Positions 1-5,751 of a stretch of 11,285 nt of DNA are shown here, piece after piece. The notes below the pieces were generated by a model. It saw only the letters and a list, made by a program, of their open reading frames with translations, ran no database searches and was not told where the DNA came from. A program made the position numbers and the translations under genes. Numbering within the stretch: position 1 is the first letter of the stretch; the number at the start of each line of letters is the position of its first letter. Origin of the DNA: an uncultured Clostridium sp. (GTDB lineage: Bacteria; Bacillota_A; Clostridia; TANB77; CAG-508); NCBI GenBank assembly GCA_947382445.1, contig CANCZH010000053.1, positions 1 through 11,285 on the forward strand. Reading direction: 5' to 3'.

Positions 1-269
1 ACATCTGTTAATGAACCATTTAATATTTCTTTGCATATTTCACATTCGTTACATGGTTCTCCATCTTTTGGGTTTAAACAATTTACTGCCCTTGCTAGTA
101 CTTTTGCTGCTGATGTTTTTCCTGTTCCTCTTCCGCCATTGAATAAATATGCATGTCCCACTCTTCCCGCTACTAATTGATTTTTTAGTGTCTTTGTAAT
201 ATGCTCTTGACCTACAAATTCACTATATGTTAAAGGTCTAAATTTTCTATACAATGCTGTATATGCCAA
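1..269 (-). CDS. dnaX: DNA polymerase III subunit gamma/tau, N-terminal part (runs off the window)
   Basis: Clamp-loader ATPase subunit of the replicative DNA polymerase III holoenzyme. Only the first 89 codons are present. They begin A-Y-T-A-L-Y-R-K-F-R-P, the usual opening of DnaX, followed by F-V-G-Q-E-H. The Walker A motif GGRGTGKT lies at residues 45-52. The zinc-site cysteines are C64, C73, C76 and C79, spaced as in the family. I chose a TTG start at 269-267 because it directly precedes this conserved N-terminus and has a GGGGG Shine-Dalgarno element about 8 bases upstream; no ATG fits. The gene lies just downstream of the SRP RNA, the classic Firmicute arrangement. No separate promoter is apparent, so transcription probably reads through from the SRP RNA or the operon above it. 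Family assignment is near certain; the C-terminal part cannot be judged. Confidence 0.96.
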   Translation of the reverse strand, partial: MAYTALYRKFRPLTYSEFVGQEHITKTLKNQLVAGRVGHAYLFNGGRGTGKTSAAKVLARAVNCLNPKDGEPCNECEICKEILNGSLTD

Positions 270-290
270 TTTCTTTACCCCCAATTTTAA

Positions 291-438
291 AAAAAATTGG
301 TATAAGATATAGCTTCTCAGTGGAAAGCATGCCTATTCGCATAAATGCACTATTTATCGCTGCTTTCTTCCGAATCTGACGAGGTTCATAGCTTTTTATC
401 GAAACATACTCTCCACTCAAAAGCTATCACTTATACCA
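291..438 (-). ncRNA. ffs: Signal recognition particle RNA (4.5S/scRNA type)
   Basis: RNA scaffold of the bacterial signal recognition particle, which binds Ffh and targets nascent membrane proteins. On the minus strand the conserved domain IV hairpin is explicit: GTCAG on one arm, a GGAA tetraloop at 368-371, and AGCAG on the other arm, forming the Ffh-binding internal loops. The ends pair (GGTATAAG at 430-437 with CTTATACC at 299-306). The next segments also pair (GATAGCTTTTGAGTGG with CCACTGAGAAGCTAT), giving one long rod. A run of eight T follows the last stem and probably ends the transcript. At about 148 nt it is longer than the 114-nt E. coli form and shorter than the roughly 270-nt B. 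subtilis form, and I see no Alu domain. Its position between tadA and dnaX matches Firmicute synteny. Confidence 0.95.
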
Positions 439-444
439 TTAATG

Positions 445-473
445 ATTATATAATGTATCTATATTTTAATCAA
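445..473 (-). promoter_or_regulatory. Sigma-A promoter of the SRP RNA
   Basis: On the minus strand a TTGATT -35 element (473-468) and a perfect TATAAT -10 element (450-445) are separated by exactly 17 bases. The predicted transcription start, about 7 bases downstream, coincides with the first paired base of the SRP RNA (437-438). The promoter starts about 10 bases after the stop codon of the preceding gene, so the RNA has its own promoter. Confidence 0.85.
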
Positions 474-483
474 GTGATTTCTT

Positions 484-1230
484 TTAAGTTCTTTTAAAAA
501 TTATTTCTTTCAAGTCTGTTATTTCTTTATTTACTGCTCCACCTTTTTCAAATGTATCTACTGGTAGTTCTAATGTTATTGTTCCTTTATATTTTTCATT
601 GTTTTCTAATTCTATTTTTAAATCAATTTCAAATGTAAATTTCAGGTTTTCTTCTTCTATTCCAGCTTTTTCAAGTAATGATTTATCGTATTTTATTTCT
701 ATATCTTCATTTGAAACATATTGTCCTATATTTTGATTGCTTATTCTAAATGCTATCATTCCACCGTCTTGGCATATTTCTTGCCTTTCTAGATTGTCTG
801 TTGTGTTTGCATAATATGTTATATTTTTATTTAAATAATTTTCTGTGCTAGCCAAAAATATTTGATTTATTTTATTACTTGTTGGTAATAAAACTGATAT
901 ATCTCCTATCTTATTTTTTTCTGTTATCATCATTCTGTTTATTTGTATACTTTTTATTTTAGCTTGTGTTTCTATATCTTTGTTTTTTTGTATGTATATG
1001 TATATGTCATTATTTTGTGTAAGTTTTAAATCCCATATATTCTCACTTTCTTCTTTGCTTTCTGCATCTAATGTACTTTGAATTACTATTTTACTTATTT
1101 CAAATGGCATATTTTGCTCGCCTTCAACGTTGTATCTTATCATTAATAATATGGATATGGCTATTGCTATTAATAAAAATGAAATAAATATATATTTTCT
1201 TAATACTCTTTTTTTTGCTTCTTTTTCCAT
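484..1230 (-). CDS. Unrecognised single-pass membrane-anchored protein (248 aa)
   Basis: I do not recognise this family. Residues 1-12 are basic, residues 13-31 form one strong hydrophobic helix (Y-I-F-I-S-F-L-L-I-A-I-A-I-S), and no signal-peptidase site is obvious. The protein is therefore probably anchored by its N-terminus with about 215 residues outside the cell. The outer part is polar, Lys/Glu/Asn/Ile-rich and beta-prone, with two cysteine-free halves apart from one Cys near residue 154. There are no enzymatic motifs. The start is supported by GGAGG four bases upstream of the ATG, and only 14 bases separate it from the tadA stop, so it is probably co-transcribed with tadA. It sits between tadA and the SRP RNA, which are direct neighbours in B. 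subtilis. An envelope or structural role is a guess only. Confidence 0.8.
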   Translation of the reverse strand: MEKEAKKRVLRKYIFISFLLIAIAISILLMIRYNVEGEQNMPFEISKIVIQSTLDAESKEESENIWDLKLTQNNDIYIYIQKNKDIETQAKIKSIQINRMMITEKNKIGDISVLLPTSNKINQIFLASTENYLNKNITYYANTTDNLERQEICQDGGMIAFRISNQNIGQYVSNEDIEIKYDKSLLEKAGIEEENLKFTFEIDLKIELENNEKYKGTITLELPVDTFEKGGAVNKEITDLKEIIFKRT

Positions 1231-1244
1231 GTTTCCTCCATTAT

Positions 1245-1697
1245 TTATTTTTTCCTGAGCATTTTAAAAAAGTCTTTTAATATTTTCTTGCATTCTTCTT
1301 CTAATATTCCATATTCTAATTCTACTGTATGATTAAATTTATAGTCTTTTAATAAGTTTAATACTGAACCGCAAGCTCCTGTTTTTTCGTCCATTGCTCC
1401 TATATATACTTTTTTTATTCTTGATTGTATTATTGCTCCTGCACACATTGGGCATGGCTCTAATGTTGTATACATTTCACAGTCTGTAAGTCTCCATGCA
1501 TCTAGCTTTTTGCTTGCTTTTTTTATTGCTCTTATTTCTGCATGTTCTATTGTATCTTTTTTTATTTCTTTTAAATTATGTGCTCTAGCTATTATTTTAC
1601 CATCTTTTACTATTACAACTCCTATTGGTACTTCTTCTTTGTCATAGGCTTTTTTAGCTTCTTTTAGAGCTTGTTTCATGTATTTTTCTTTTTCCAT
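1245..1697 (-). CDS. tadA: tRNA-specific adenosine deaminase
   Basis: Converts adenosine-34 to inosine in the anticodon wobble position of tRNA-Arg(ACG), acting as a cytosolic zinc enzyme. The cytidine/deoxycytidylate deaminase fold is clear. The HAE motif has the zinc ligand His52 and the catalytic proton shuttle Glu54. The PCPMCAGA motif supplies zinc ligands Cys82 and Cys85. Asn41 and the preceding H lie where the substrate-binding residues occur in E. coli TadA. The C-terminal half keeps DEKTGACGS and a helical tail rich in Lys. The 150-aa length is normal. The ATG at 1697 has only a weak GAAGAA Shine-Dalgarno sequence; I kept it because Y6-M7 aligns with the family some residues inside the N-terminus. 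It lies upstream of the SRP RNA and dnaX as in other Firmicutes. Codons end mostly in A, as in the other minus-strand genes. Confidence 0.96.
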   Translation of the reverse strand: MEKEKYMKQALKEAKKAYDKEEVPIGVVIVKDGKIIARAHNLKEIKKDTIEHAEIRAIKKASKKLDAWRLTDCEMYTTLEPCPMCAGAIIQSRIKKVYIGAMDEKTGACGSVLNLLKDYKFNHTVELEYGILEEECKKILKDFFKMLRKK

Positions 1698-1758
1698 TTT
1701 TCTTCTTTCATTTTATTAATGTTTTTTTATTTTATCACAAATATTTTTTTTAGGCAAA

Positions 1759-2757
1759 TTATACAATGTATAGAATTTCACTTTGTGGAAAATATTTATT
1801 TAAATTTTCTCTAAAAAATGTTTCTCCTTCTTTTCTTATTGGTTCTTTATACCAATACTTTCCTCTACCTCTACCTGTCATAAGTTCTTTGTTATATAGA
1901 TTTATAGCATTTGGAAATGCCTCTTCATTTATTTTTGTGTGTACATAACTATATGTCATAAATATAATTTCAAAAAATACTTCTTTTTTTACATCTTCTG
2001 TTAATTCTTGACTTAGCTTTTGTATTAATTCTGAATATAATTCTTTCCAATTTTCTACAAAGATTACTGGTGCAATTAGTATTCCTATTTTATATCCTGC
2101 TTTTTTTAGTTTATTTATTGCTTTTATTCTTCCATCTAGCCTTGATGTTCCAAATTCTACTTTATTAATTATTTCTTCTGGGTTAACACTCATTCTTATT
2201 ATTATTTTTCCTTGGTGGTCTAGATTAAGTATTGGTTCTACCATGTCAAATTTAGTTGGAAATGTTAATTTTCCCTTTTTAGTATTTTTAAAGTTTTCAA
2301 TTGTCCATACTAAATTGTTTGTTATTGTATTTTCTAAAATTAAATCACTGTTGCTTCCTATTTCAAATGTTAATTCTTTTTCTGATTTTTCTGCTGTTTT
2401 TATTATTTTTTCTAGCATTTGTTCTCTGTTTACAAATAACCTTAAATATGCACATTTGTTATAGTTGCACACTAAGTAGCAATACATGCATGCTGCTGTA
2501 CAGCCTGAAGATGTGTATGGTACTAGGTAGTCTGAAACTTTATGGTTTTCTACATATTTATGTGTTTTTCTTGTTCCTATTATTAAGTTTGTTTTCATAT
2601 TTGCAAATTCTTTATTTGATTTTTTTCTCATTTCTTCAATATTATTATGATTTTCTATTATAATTTTGGGAATTTCTTTGTATTTTTCCATTAGTTCTTT
2701 TCCTAATGGAAATTCTTCAATTTGTTTTTCATAATAAATTATTTTTGGATTAAACAT
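1759..2757 (-). CDS. splB: Spore photoproduct lyase family radical SAM protein, H-donor Cys replaced by Ser
   Basis: SplB uses a radical SAM reaction to split the 5-thyminyl-5,6-dihydrothymine dimer formed by UV in spore DNA. The 332-aa protein aligns along its length with B. subtilis SplB as I remember it, from Y-Y-E...F-P-L-G at the start to F-P...E-I-L-Y at the end. The [4Fe-4S]-binding CxxxCxxC motif is C86, C90, C93. Tyr92 and Tyr94 match the radical-relay tyrosines Y97 and Y99. Conserved G-T-R-K-T (61-65) and F-G-T-S-x-L-D-x-R-I (202-211) blocks are present. Ser135 (context E-I-G-S-N-S-D) occupies the place of Cys141, the hydrogen-atom donor, and two unusual cysteines (C97, C102) lie just after the cluster motif. 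AGAGGTG precedes the ATG. The family is certain; the exact substrate is less so, and the gene symbol is given on homology. Confidence 0.88.
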   Translation of the reverse strand: MFNPKIIYYEKQIEEFPLGKELMEKYKEIPKIIIENHNNIEEMRKKSNKEFANMKTNLIIGTRKTHKYVENHKVSDYLVPYTSSGCTAACMYCYLVCNYNKCAYLRLFVNREQMLEKIIKTAEKSEKELTFEIGSNSDLILENTITNNLVWTIENFKNTKKGKLTFPTKFDMVEPILNLDHQGKIIIRMSVNPEEIINKVEFGTSRLDGRIKAINKLKKAGYKIGILIAPVIFVENWKELYSELIQKLSQELTEDVKKEVFFEIIFMTYSYVHTKINEEAFPNAINLYNKELMTGRGRGKYWYKEPIRKEGETFFRENLNKYFPQSEILYIV

Positions 2758-2812
2758 TTTACACCTCTTTTAGTGTTAGTTTATCCTTAATTTTATTTAA
2801 TACTCATAATTT

Positions 2813-2842
2813 AAAAAGCATTTCTAAAAAGAAATGCTTTTT
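2813..2842 (-). terminator. Hairpin terminator after the DUF2000 gene
   Basis: A perfect 12-bp stem (AAAAAGCATTTC with GAAATGCTTTTT) flanks a 6-base A/T loop. It lies a few bases beyond the DUF2000 stop on the minus strand, and the 3' arm ends in five T. It separates the DUF2000 unit from splB. Because the stem is symmetric it could work in either direction. Confidence 0.75.
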
Positions 2843-2847
2843 AAACT

Positions 2848-3276
2848 TTAATCTATTCTCCATAATTGAAATTTTCCTGTTATTTCGTCTATTTCTTTTG
2901 TATTACCATACAAAATTGCTCCTAGATATTCTAATTTGTCGTTTTCTTTATTGTTAATTGATTCTACTAATTCATCGTCTGTTCTGGTTTCCAACATGTC
3001 TTTGGGATAATCTGCAACTAGTATATTAGGATTGTTTTTCGCTATTTCTATTGTTGTTTTTAGCTTTCCTTGTTTTACTTTTGTTATTATAAATGGAAAC
3101 TTACTTATTCCTAAATGATTTATTCCAGTTTTATCTGTTATTGTTTGTTTTCCCATTATTTCTGTGTCTGAATATTTTCCTATTGATATCGCTAAATGTC
3201 CTATTACATTAAGTGCAATTGCTGGTTCTACATTACTTGCAATTATTCCAACTATTTTTTTATCTTCATAATTCAT
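2848..3276 (-). CDS. DUF2000 family protein
   Basis: A 142-aa soluble protein of the DUF2000 family, whose members have no established role. The family pattern is visible: an N-terminal K-K-I-V-G-I-I strand, an A-L-N-V-x-G-H-L-A helix (residues 21-29), a middle F-P-F-I-I strand near residue 60, the K-x-x-T-T-I-E-I-A-K helix, and the C-terminal Y-L-G-A-I-L-Y-G segment before F-Q-L-W. No catalytic motif, signal peptide or membrane segment is apparent. The ATG at 3276 has AAGGAG seven bases upstream. It is preceded at 41 bases by a 23-codon micro-ORF and is probably driven by the same promoter (3419-3447), with a hairpin at 2813-2842 closing the unit. Family call by remembered pattern; I could not run a profile search. 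Confidence 0.8.
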   Translation of the reverse strand: MNYEDKKIVGIIASNVEPAIALNVIGHLAISIGKYSDTEIMGKQTITDKTGINHLGISKFPFIITKVKQGKLKTTIEIAKNNPNILVADYPKDMLETRTDDELVESINNKENDKLEYLGAILYGNTKEIDEITGKFQLWRID

Positions 3277-3316
3277 ATTTTTTCTCCTTTATTTAATATA
3301 TTTTAAACAAAGGAGT

Positions 3317-3388
3317 TTAATCATTTTCGAGTATTTCTATTTTTGCCCATAATTCTCCACCATGCATTTTTCTTGGATATTTAAGCAT
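3317..3388 (-). CDS. 23-aa micro-ORF upstream of the DUF2000 gene
   Basis: The reading frame encodes MLKYPRKMHGGELWAKIEIL followed by E-N-D and a TAA stop. It has the strongest ribosome-binding signal of this operon: GGAGG with about 6 bases before ATG, preceded by a near-consensus promoter whose predicted start lies about 20 bases upstream. The peptide is soluble and mixed-charge, with a central H-G-G, and has no signal or membrane segment. It could be a genuine small protein, a translated leader that affects DUF2000 expression, or the start of a lost gene. I know of no family for it. Promoter plus Shine-Dalgarno support translation; function is unknown. Confidence 0.6.
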   Translation of the reverse strand: MLKYPRKMHGGELWAKIEILEND

Positions 3389-3418
3389 ATCTTTCCTCCA
3401 TTTTTTATATTGCTTTTT

Positions 3419-3447
3419 ATTATACTTTATTTTGAATTAATTTTCAA
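3419..3447 (-). promoter_or_regulatory. Sigma-A promoter of the micro-ORF/DUF2000 unit
   Basis: On the minus strand a TTGAAA -35 (3447-3442) and a perfect TATAAT -10 (3424-3419) are separated by 17 bases. The predicted start is around 3412, leaving roughly 24 bases before the micro-ORF ATG. A copy of GTTTACATAAATA lies 12 bases upstream of the -35 element. Confidence 0.8.
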
Positions 3448-3691
3448 TGTTTATGTTTTTATTTATGTAAACTCTTATATTTTACCTTTCCTTTAAAATA
3501 TCTGCATTTTTTATTACGTAATATTTCAAGTAATTTATCTATAATATATATGTATTTTTTGTATCATTTATCTTAATTTCATATATCTATTTCTCCTAGT
3601 TTTTCTTTTATTACTGTTTTGTGACTATCTTTTATATTAACATTTCTTTATCTATATATTGCTTTACTAAGTTGTCAATCATTTGTAATTT

Positions 3692-3950
3692 TTCTTTATA
3701 TAAATTTGTAGTATTCGGAAATGCTTCCCATTTATTTTGGTGTGTACTTAACTATATGTCATAAATATAACTTGAAAAATACTTTTTTTACTTCTTTAGT
3801 TAATTCTTGACATAGATTTTCTATTTAATTCTTTCCTATTTTCTTCAAAAAATGCTTGTACAATTAGTATTCCTATTTTGTATCTTACTTTTTAGTATTT
3901 TTAAAGTCCTCAATTGTCCATACTAAATTATTATATTATATTTTAGATTA
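3692..3950 (-). pseudogene. Decayed partial copy of splB
   Basis: This stretch is plainly similar to the intact splB gene at 1895-2110 and again at 2280-2330. Shared runs include actatatgtcataaatata, caattagtattcctatttt, and agtatttttaaag followed by tcaattgtccatactaaatt. In protein terms it covers roughly residues 218-290 joined directly to about 145-160, so some 57 codons in the middle are deleted. A 1-base deletion near the G-N-A segment, a larger deletion in the W-K-E-L helix region, and in-frame stops rule out a functional product. The N-terminal radical SAM cluster motif is absent. It lies about 1 kb beyond the intact gene in the same orientation, suggesting tandem duplication followed by decay, or import of a relative's copy. 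Boundaries are approximate. Confidence 0.85.
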
Positions 3951-4105
3951 TTTTTTAATATTTGTATACTTATTTATGTAAACGTGTTATAATTTAATAA
4001 CCTAATATATGTATACTTTCTTTATTCAGCTTTAGTTGTTGACATCTAACTTCTAAGGTGTGTTACTTTTTAATTTAGATTAAAATATTTTGGGGAGGTA
4101 TTGCC

Positions 4106-4327
4106 ATGGATAAACGGAAAAATGAAACTTTAAGTTCCGCTGTTAAGGATTTTTTTGTGTTCTTATTTGTTTTTATTTGTATATTTTTAATTTTAAAATG
4201 GTTTATTAATGAAGGAGTTACTATTCACTATAACTCCATATCTAGATTGGTAGAACAGAATCCTTCTACTTCCTATTGGAAGTTTTACTTAAATAGCTAC
4301 TTTTCTTCATTTATAACTTTTAATTAA
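4106..4327 (+). CDS. Small single-pass membrane protein of unknown function (73 aa)
   Basis: I do not recognise this protein. A charged N-terminus (M-D-K-R-K-N-E) leads into one hydrophobic helix at about residues 14-34 (F-F-V-F-L-F-V-F-I-C-I-F-L-I-L). About 38 polar, aromatic-rich residues follow, ending S-F-I-T-F-N. GGGGAGG lies about 8 bases before the ATG, which supports translation. It stands alone between the splB relic and a palindrome at 4363-4384 that may end its transcript. The codons are T-ending like the other plus-strand genes except the S66 peptidase. It might be a truncated form of a larger membrane protein, since the C-terminus stops abruptly, but I see no continuing frame downstream. 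Confidence 0.6.
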   Translation: MDKRKNETLSSAVKDFFVFLFVFICIFLILKWFINEGVTIHYNSISRLVEQNPSTSYWKFYLNSYFSSFITFN

Positions 4328-4362
4328 GTTTTTATTAATATGCAAATACTGTGGCTAAAAGG

Positions 4363-4384
4363 GAGTGTCCTAAATAGGACACTC
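4363..4384. terminator. 22-bp perfect palindrome, candidate terminator
   Basis: GAGTGTCCTA is followed by AA and TAGGACACTC, giving a 9- to 10-bp GC-containing stem in an otherwise AT-rich gap, 36 bases after the 73-aa gene. No T run follows on the plus strand. On the minus strand the stem is followed by CCCTTTT. It may terminate transcription, or may be the inverted end of a lost mobile element. Confidence 0.45.
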
Positions 4385-4515
4385 TCATATTGTTTGTGGT
4401 GTAATTTTATTACAGAATATTAACTTTTTATTCTTTTTCCAAATTATTAATTTATTATAAATAATTTATCTTAAAATTGTGATAACTCAATTTTAATTCT
4501 ACATAAATGATAATA

Positions 4516-4544
4516 TTGAAATTTACTTATTTTTATAGTATAGT
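4516..4544 (+). promoter_or_regulatory. Sigma-A promoter of the S66 peptidase gene
   Basis: A TTGAAA -35 (4516-4521) and a TATAGT -10 (4539-4544) are 17 bases apart. The predicted start near 4551 gives a leader of about 55 bases. No riboswitch or operator fold is apparent in it. Confidence 0.75.
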
Positions 4545-4606
4545 CTTAAATAGATTACTCGAATAAGATTTTTAAATTATATAATATGTGAGGAGGATAA
4601 AATATT

Positions 4607-5602
4607 ATGGATAAAATTATACCTAACAAATTAAGAATAGGCGATGAAATAAGAATAATTGCTCCATCAAGGAGTATGAATATTTTGGGCGAAGAAGTAA
4701 TTGAAATAGCGAAAAATAGATTAGAACAAATTGGTTTTAAAGTTACATTTGGAAAGAATGTTATGAATTCAATTAATGATGATTTTGGATGTGCAAGTAT
4801 ATTAGATAGAGTAGAAGATTTACATTCAGCATTTAGGGACAAAAATGTTAAAGCAATTTTAACAGTAATAGGGGGCTATAATATAAATCAATTATTAGAT
4901 TATATTGATTTTGATTTAATAAAAGAAAATCCTAAAATTATATGTGGATTTTCAGATATAACAGCACTTAGTAATGCAATTTATGCCAAGACAGGATTAG
5001 TTACTTATTATGGACCACATTTTTCTAGTTTTGGAATGAAATATGGATTTGATTACACAATGAGTTATTTTAAAAATATGTTAATGGACAATAAAGATAT
5101 TATTGTAGAAAGTTCAGATGAATGGAGCGATGACCCTTGGTATATAGAACAAGAAAATAGAAAATTCATAAAAAATGATGGTATGAAAATACTTAACACT
5201 GGAAAAGCAGAAGGAAAAATAGTAGGCGGAAATTTATGTACTTTAAATCTATTACAAGGAACAGAATATATGCCAGATATGAATAATAGTATTCTTTTTT
5301 TAGAAGATGATGATCTTGTAGGAAACGAATTTATAAGAGAATTTGATAGAGATTTACAATCTTTACTTCATCATTTAAAAGGTAAAAATATAAGAGGTCT
5401 TGTAATTGGAAGAGCAGAAAATGGGGCTAATATGAACGAAAAGAAATGGAAGGAAATTATTGAAACAAAGAAAGAACTTATGAATATACCTGTTATTATA
5501 AATGCAGATTTCGGTCATACAACTCCGATTTTTACTTTTCCAATTGGAGGAAGTGCAATAATAGATGCTACTGAAACAGTTAAAATTAAAATAAATGGTT
5601 AA
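4607..5602 (+). CDS. S66 family serine peptidase (LD-carboxypeptidase / MccF-like)
   Basis: Members of peptidase family S66 cleave the L,D-bond of murein tetrapeptides (LdcA) or inactivate microcin C-type peptide-nucleotide antibiotics (MccF). The 331 residues are a full-length member. The nucleophile is Ser116 in G-F-S-D-I-T, and the Glu233 (F-L-E-D-D-D) and His304 (F-G-H-T-T-P) complete the Ser-Glu-His triad. The I-A-P-S start (residues 18-21) and V-I-G-G-Y-N (87-92) are also typical. There is no signal peptide, so it acts in the cytosol. GAGGAGG lies about 10 bases before the ATG. It is a one-gene transcription unit with its own promoter and a hairpin at 5605-5639. Its codons end in A, unlike the other plus-strand genes here, which hints at inversion or acquisition. 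I cannot separate murein recycling from antibiotic immunity. Confidence 0.9.
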   Translation: MDKIIPNKLRIGDEIRIIAPSRSMNILGEEVIEIAKNRLEQIGFKVTFGKNVMNSINDDFGCASILDRVEDLHSAFRDKNVKAILTVIGGYNINQLLDYIDFDLIKENPKIICGFSDITALSNAIYAKTGLVTYYGPHFSSFGMKYGFDYTMSYFKNMLMDNKDIIVESSDEWSDDPWYIEQENRKFIKNDGMKILNTGKAEGKIVGGNLCTLNLLQGTEYMPDMNNSILFLEDDDLVGNEFIREFDRDLQSLLHHLKGKNIRGLVIGRAENGANMNEKKWKEIIETKKELMNIPVIINADFGHTTPIFTFPIGGSAIIDATETVKIKING

Positions 5603-5604
5603 AA

Positions 5605-5639
5605 AACAACTTATAAACTTTATAAGTTCATAAGTTGTT
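5605..5639. terminator. Bidirectional hairpin terminator between the S66 gene and tRNA-Arg
   Basis: Outer stem AACAACTTAT with ATAAGTTGTT (10 bp), one mismatch, then inner stem AACTT with AAGTT around a TAT loop. It starts two bases after the S66 stop. Six A precede it on the plus strand, which become a T tail on the minus strand, so it also fits as the terminator of the tRNA-Arg transcript arriving from the other side. Confidence 0.8.
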
Positions 5640-5645
5640 ATATTC

Positions 5646-5722
5646 TGGTGCACTTAGAGGGAATCGAACCCCCGGCCTCTCCCTTAGGAGGGGAGCGCTC
5701 TATCCTACTGAGCTATAAATGC
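5646..5722 (-). tRNA. tRNA-Arg (anticodon CCT)
   Basis: A complete cloverleaf on the minus strand. The acceptor is GCATTTA pairing with TAAGTGC, the D arm GCTC/GAGC, and the anticodon stem CTCCC/GGGAG with loop CTCCTAA (anticodon CCT, reading AGG). The T arm is GGGGG/CCCTC with TTCGATT. Discriminator A is followed by an encoded CCA. Length is 77 nt including CCA. It lies 29 bases after the DUF1858 stop and just before the terminator at 5605-5639, so it may be co-transcribed with DUF1858. Confidence 0.97.
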
Positions 5723-5727
5723 ATATT

Positions 5728-5746
5728 GGCAAGTAATTTACTTGCC
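5728..5746. repeat. 19-bp palindrome between DUF1858 gene and tRNA-Arg
   Basis: GGCAAGTAA, a single central T, then TTACTTGCC: a stem of 7-9 bp. On the plus strand it is followed by tattttta, so it could stop plus-strand read-through. On the minus strand it sits between the DUF1858 stop and the tRNA 5' end with no T run after it, so it may be a processing hairpin there. Confidence 0.55.
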
Positions 5747-5751
5747 TATTT

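Larger units (their letters stand above)
3389..4105. other. Gene-poor 700-bp stretch with promoter, splB relic and a repeated 13-mer
   Basis: No intact gene is visible. The stretch holds the promoter of the micro-ORF/DUF2000 unit (3419-3447), a decayed splB fragment (about 3692-3950), and two copies of tatttatgtaaac (3460-3472 and 3971-3983). Between 3480 and 3690 I see only AT-rich, stop-filled sequence. Between 3984 and 4085 there is a TTGACA (4040 region) with no convincing -10 partner upstream of the 73-aa gene. Confidence 0.6.

Noticed and set aside
1766..2663. Plus-strand open frames opposite splB
   Set aside because: They are hydrophobic shadows caused by the T-rich complement of a well-conserved radical SAM gene and have no family features.
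3389..4105. CRISPR array or tandem repeats in the gene-poor stretch
   Set aside because: No regularly spaced repeats; the similarity in the stretch is to splB, and the only exact repeat is a 13-mer pair.
4387..4606. Riboswitch or leader attenuator upstream of the S66 gene
   Set aside because: The predicted leader is only about 55 bases and forms no notable hairpin.
4555..4842. Minus-strand frame across the start of the S66 peptidase gene
   Set aside because: It covers the promoter and the conserved N-terminus of the peptidase on the other strand; no Shine-Dalgarno sequence.
5375..5653. Minus-strand frame over the 3' end of the S66 gene
   Set aside because: It overlaps the catalytic His region and the terminator on the opposite strand, and has no initiation signal.
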